A DNA stretch of 64,000 nt, from contig JABAKD010000029.1 of NCBI GenBank assembly GCA_012845835.1, positions 11,680,524 to 11,744,523 on the forward strand, read 5' to 3'. Shown piece after piece: positions 40,611 through 64,000 of this stretch. How positions within the stretch are numbered: the first letter of the stretch is position 1; the number at the start of each line of letters is the position of its first letter. Source of the DNA: Undaria pinnatifida. Taxonomy: Eukaryota > Sar > Phaeophyceae > Laminariales > Alariaceae. The notes beneath the pieces were generated by a model. It was not told the origin of the DNA. It worked only from the letters and a program-made list of their open reading frames with translations, and searched no databases. Position numbers and translations under genes: made by a program.

Positions 40611-41524
40611 CCCTGCAAATTACAGTAGGTTCGATTACTTTGGTGTTGGGTTTTTATAGCCGTACCTCCATAAGCTCACATCAGGTCGGATGCCTTCCAC
40701 AGCCAGTCCATCCGTTTCCCTTCCAAAGAGATCTGGCTACTCAAGCCCTACTCTGTGCTTATCCTATGCCTCCTTAGCGCCTCCACCAGCCCCACCAATT
40801 TACACAGCAGCAGTAGAAGGCATACCCAGCTGCTGTGAATTGAATCAATGCATTTTACAGAGAGCAGTCAGCAGTCTGATTGCTGTCAGGCTCATCTCGC
40901 CTCGTCTCGTGCAACTGTCAATCTGACCTGTGCTCTCCTTTACGATCTCCTCGGCATGGCCAAAAACGTTTTTGGCGTCGAAGGCCGGCCGCATGGCAAC
41001 CGCAGCTAGCAGTTAGCAGGTAGATAGTAGTGCAGACGTTCAATGTGACAATGGTCAGATCGACCTCGCCCACTGGCAACCGCATCTTCAAGCTCCACCC
41101 ACTGCTGCATCATCATGCAATAGCATACCTGGCGCCGTTGTGCTGAAACCATGCCGGGTGATGACCTGTAATGTATCTTATCAAAACACGACGATGCGCT
41201 GTAATATAGCGCACGACGATGCGTTTCTCGCCCTCCTTCTCTTTTTTCGAGCAGCGTTCAACCACATGTAACAATCTTCCGCCGCCTGACTTGGTCCCTG
41301 CCTTGTCTCCAAACACGTCGGGTGCGCAGCATTCTCGACCCGCCAAGACACCTGCCTCCACACCCCCACCCCATGTCGTCTCGATGCCTCTATTTTGTTG
41401 CATGTGATGTGTGAAATCATGTGTGATCTCCAACAAATCTACGGTTGAGAACAAAACAATTTTATAAAATGGAGATGGGTTCAAAAAAAGAACCGGTTCT
41501 CCCTTCTCGTGTTACTTCCAGGGG
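40611..41524. other. Upstream region of the BEACH gene, no ORF supported
   Basis: A polypyrimidine stretch with TTACTTCCAG ends at 41521, just before the first ATG of the BEACH reading frame. That could be a splice acceptor, in which case upstream exons should exist. I find no convincing exon here; 41219-41407 (Ser/Pro-rich) has no support. No TATA-like or initiator motif can be assigned with confidence. Confidence 0.4.
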
Positions 41525-61368
<19,844 letters not shown>

Positions 61369-61695
61369 GTTCGTGTATGGTCTATCAATACTAGTGTATG
61401 ATAGCGGCGGACTGCCACTTAACGCCGAAGGTTAGGACTAGATTAACAGTGTTGCCGATACGGGGCTCACAAACTGCTAATGTGCATCGACGTAATCAGT
61501 CGATTGGGATGGTTGCAGTCCGAGGCCTAGACCACATAGATGTGGATTTGCCTTGACGAGTGCAGTAGGATTGCACGACAGGTGCTGGGCGGTCCCAAAG
61601 GAGAAGGACGGTCCAATCGAGGACAGTTAATATCAATAGCATGATCAAAAGATTCCACATTCAGGAATAAATCCGGTCCCAGGAATACGGTATAA
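61369..61695. other. Convergent intergenic region
   Basis: 327 bp separate the stop of the BEACH gene (plus) from the stop of the dehydrogenase gene (minus). Both 3' UTRs must lie or overlap here. ATTCAGGAATAAATCC near 61660-61675 holds an AATAAA on the plus strand. Confidence 0.5.
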
Positions 61696-62812
61696 CTATT
61701 CAATGTCGAACGCCACAAGTTCCCCAGCAGAGTCATGCTCGCTCGCGACATCTGGGTCGACTGCGGTGAGGATCTTCCTAATGGTTTTCGGCGAGCCCAA
61801 AGCTTTCACCGCCAGATCCGCGACATCCGCTCTATTAATAACCCCGGCAGCCTTGGTGTTTTCTGTGAGGATCGCTGTTCCAGTGGCGGCGTCACTCTTG
61901 AGCCCACCCGGGCGTATGATCGTCCACTCGGAATTGGTGTAGTACTTGAGCAGCATGTTTTCTGCCAAGGTTTTCGCTTTGAGCGCCTTCTCTAGCACCT
62001 ATTTAACGGCAAAACGCATAGAGAGCACAGGCGCAACCCCGACGGTTAGCGTACTGGTATGTAGCGTGAGCCTGAACTACCTCATTAACAAGCGACTAAG
62101 GCCAACAGTTGACGTACTGCAGTTATGCTTTCCGGCAAAAAAAACGACACGGAATTCAGGAGCATGCGGTGCAATGTTTCAGAAGATAAGCCTGTCTCGT
62201 CTTCGTTGTACAGTAACAGCCCCGGTGGTCTAGTGGTATGCTACAAGAGTTGGTCCTGGAGTAAAAATCCCACGTGGGTCGGACTTTCGAGTTTATTTGG
62301 AAAAAAAAAACTAACGAAAACGACTGCTGAGAGCGCCTATTAATAGCAGCGTGGGTAAGCGCAGTTCGATGCGCGTCGACGAGGGAAGAAAGTGCTGTGC
62401 CCTTCTCGAGATGGAAAATGAGGGCGCGTACCGCAGAGGGGAGGGGGGGAATGAGCCTGTTCAATAACCCCGGATCCGAGGTAAGCCTAGGAAGGGAGGA
62501 GAAAGAAAAAGTGCGATGGCAATAGATGGAATGAGCAAGGACAAACGGTAGCCTCGAAAATACTCACCTGGTATACTTGATCACTAATGGCCTCGCGGCT
62601 GCTGCCGCATCCCACGCTTGTGACCATGACTACCCGAGTGATACCCAGAATTCCTGCAGATTCAATGACGTTGCGGTTTCCCGCATAGTCGACTCGTTGC
62701 GACTCGTCTCCCTCTGGGGCTCCTCCCATAGTTGTGATGGCTGCGTCACAGCCGTCGAGAACAGCCTCCACGCCCTTCAGGTCTAGCGCGTCGCAAACCA
62801 CGGCAGACACAC
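61696..62812 (-). CDS. Atypical short-chain dehydrogenase / NAD(P)H-binding protein, 3' two exons
   Basis: Exon A 62812-62568 and exon B 61998-61696 (stop TAG 61698-61696), joined by CAG|GTGAGT and AATAG|GTG in phase 0 over a 569-bp intron. Exon A encodes VVCDALDLKGVEAVLDGCDA, AITTMGGAPEGDE, VDYAGNRNVIESA and ITRVVMVTSVGCG. Exon B begins VLEKALKAKTLAENMLLKYY and continues TIIRPGGLKSDAATGTAIL and INRADVADLAVKAL. These are the NNI-VTS-K-RPGGL hallmarks of atypical (NmrA-like, TIC62/At2g37660-type) SDRs, which use a Rossmann fold. The N-terminal GxxGxxG strand is missing, so at least one exon lies upstream, possibly outside the window. The intron carries SINE copy 5. The substrate cannot be inferred. 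Confidence 0.85.
62217..62540 (+). repeat. tRNA-derived SINE family, copy 5
   Basis: Box A TGGTCTAGTGG is at 62226-62236; box B is altered (GTCCTGGAGTAAAAATCC). The body keeps CTGAGAGCGCCTATTA, GACGAGGGAAGAAAGTGC, CCTTCTCGAGATGGAAAATG and ACCCCGGATCCGAG, ending GATGGAATGAGCAAGG. It lies antisense in the intron of the minus-strand dehydrogenase gene, ending close to the donor site of exon A. Confidence 0.8.
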
Positions 62813-64000
62813 CTAATTTGAACAGTAGGACGGCAAGGAGATAAAAAGTTGAAAAGTCCGTCCCCGGCAGGCATTGTGATCCAAGTCTATCAGACCTCTG
62901 GGCTTACTGGAGCTCTAGCTCTATGGCTCACCTGTCTAGATCTAGCTCACCTCACCAGTCTAAATCTAGACATCACCGGCCTAGAGGTCTGCCTAGCCTC
63001 TTGAGCGATGGGATCACTAATTCGTTTATAGGGAACGCAAGGAACAACTCCTGTATGTTTTACGGACGAGGAAATAATACCTTTTGTCACCCGATACTTT
63101 CGAATTTTCACGAAGTGCGTTCGTTGAAGACCGCCGCTGACGCCAACAAGAAATCTGCGCTGAGAACGCCTCTCGTTCTACACAGAACCTCCTACATGAC
63201 ATATTAGCAGGCGTAGTACCAGAACCAAGCCAGCTTGCGTTTGCCTACCCGTTCGACTTCCAACGGCGACCGGAACATTGAAAATACGGTTATACTGAAG
63301 CGCTGTACCAGATACTCTGTACAGGTGCGCTGTCGGATTTCAAGGACGAATGCCGGTACTGCTGTAACGTTGACCAATATCTCCGACAAGTGCAAAGGCC
63401 ACTTCACCGGAATCTACGATTAAGCGTCAATTCGGGCTACTGGGTAGTCGACTGCAGATTATCTGGTCCCAGGAACCTTGTATATAGTAGATTGTGACCT
63501 CAGAGCTCGTTGCTCGCTGCACGCAATTCAAGTCGAAATTATACTACACAGCAACAGTATCGCAAGCTTCCCACACAAGTGAGTATAAACTAGTCGTTAT
63601 GGTATTTGGTATTGCTGCGTCGAATGTTCCATCAAACCGTTATGTCCAACTACCCTATCCCTGTATGGTAATACGCCGTGAACCTGTAACATGTACGACA
63701 GTTCCAAATGGTTGTATTATATCAAAATGTTCATCACATAGATAGTCAGGCATGGTTGTTCGATATACGGCAGGTGTACCCAAAGGTCTACAAGGTCCCC
63801 AATGGTTGTCTACAGCTCAGATGACACCATCGTATATTCATCTAGACGGTCTTGAATTAATTCATCCCAGAGTATGTACGGACATAAAAAAACACTAACA
63901 TTAATGTAAAACCACCATGCAAAAACAACTTAGCTCCCATCCACCTCATAGTTCATCTTTGAAATTTTGGCATCTGCATTTAGCACGCAGGTAGAATATT
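62813..64000. other. No recognisable gene; CTAG-rich patch
   Basis: 62905-62995 is rich in CTAG and TCTAGATCTAGC words without a fixed period. I searched the minus strand for the missing nucleotide-binding exon of the dehydrogenase and found no GxxGxxG-like sequence. Nothing else is supported. Confidence 0.4.

Overview
This is eukaryotic nuclear DNA. It holds one large gene split into about 22 exons by GT-AG introns (one apparently GC-AG), tRNA-derived SINE-like repeats, minisatellites and retrotransposons. The window contains no operons, CRISPR arrays or rRNA genes. High repeat load, long introns and a tyrosine-recombinase retrotransposon would suit a large-genome alga or other protist, for example a brown alga or another stramenopile. 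That placement is inference; nothing in the sequence proves it.

Positions 1-32 kb are almost free of genes. They are a patchwork of inverted CCACGG/CCGTGG minisatellites around a telomere-like motif (0.9-1.9 kb), dispersed repeats I call RepA and RepB, very long plus-strand poly-G tracts (3.5-4.1, 8.3-8.7, 9.6-11.1 and 13.5 kb), segmental duplications (7.5-8.2 with 16.9-18.1 kb; 8.7-9.3 with 11.1-12.7 kb; 12.7-13.1 with 13.65-14.1 kb; 15.3-15.7 with 15.75-16.2 kb), a decayed Ty3/Gypsy-type element (about 19-22 kb), and minisatellites of 42 bp (22.8-23.1, 24.2-24.9 kb) and 41 bp (30.0-30.3, 31.1-31.5, 31.6-31.9, 40.15-40.6 kb). Five copies of one tRNA-derived SINE-like family lie on the plus strand at about 7.5, 16.9, 26.2, 43.0 and 62.2 kb.

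Positions 32186-39688 are a complete, apparently young retrotransposon of the tyrosine-recombinase (DIRS/Ngaro/PAT) order. It has identical split direct repeats in the order A1-ORFs-B1-A2-B2, a Gag-like ORF with a polyglutamine tract and a CCCH finger, an RT-RNase H ORF and a tyrosine recombinase ORF. Gag and RT share one reading frame and are separated by a single UGA. The region just after that UGA is a 57-bp tandem array read in two different frames inside the same open frame. This is the most unusual system in the window.

Positions 41525-61368 (plus strand) carry a large BEACH-domain gene of the neurobeachin/LYST/LvsA superfamily: ConA-like domain, helical repeats, PH-like domain, BEACH domain, WD40 repeats. 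The visible coding sequence is about 2,670 residues. Convergent to it on the minus strand (61696-62812) are the last two exons of an atypical short-chain dehydrogenase (NAD(P)H-binding, NmrA-like). Its first exon(s) were not found. All exon boundaries were read by eye from splice motifs and frame continuity and need transcript support.
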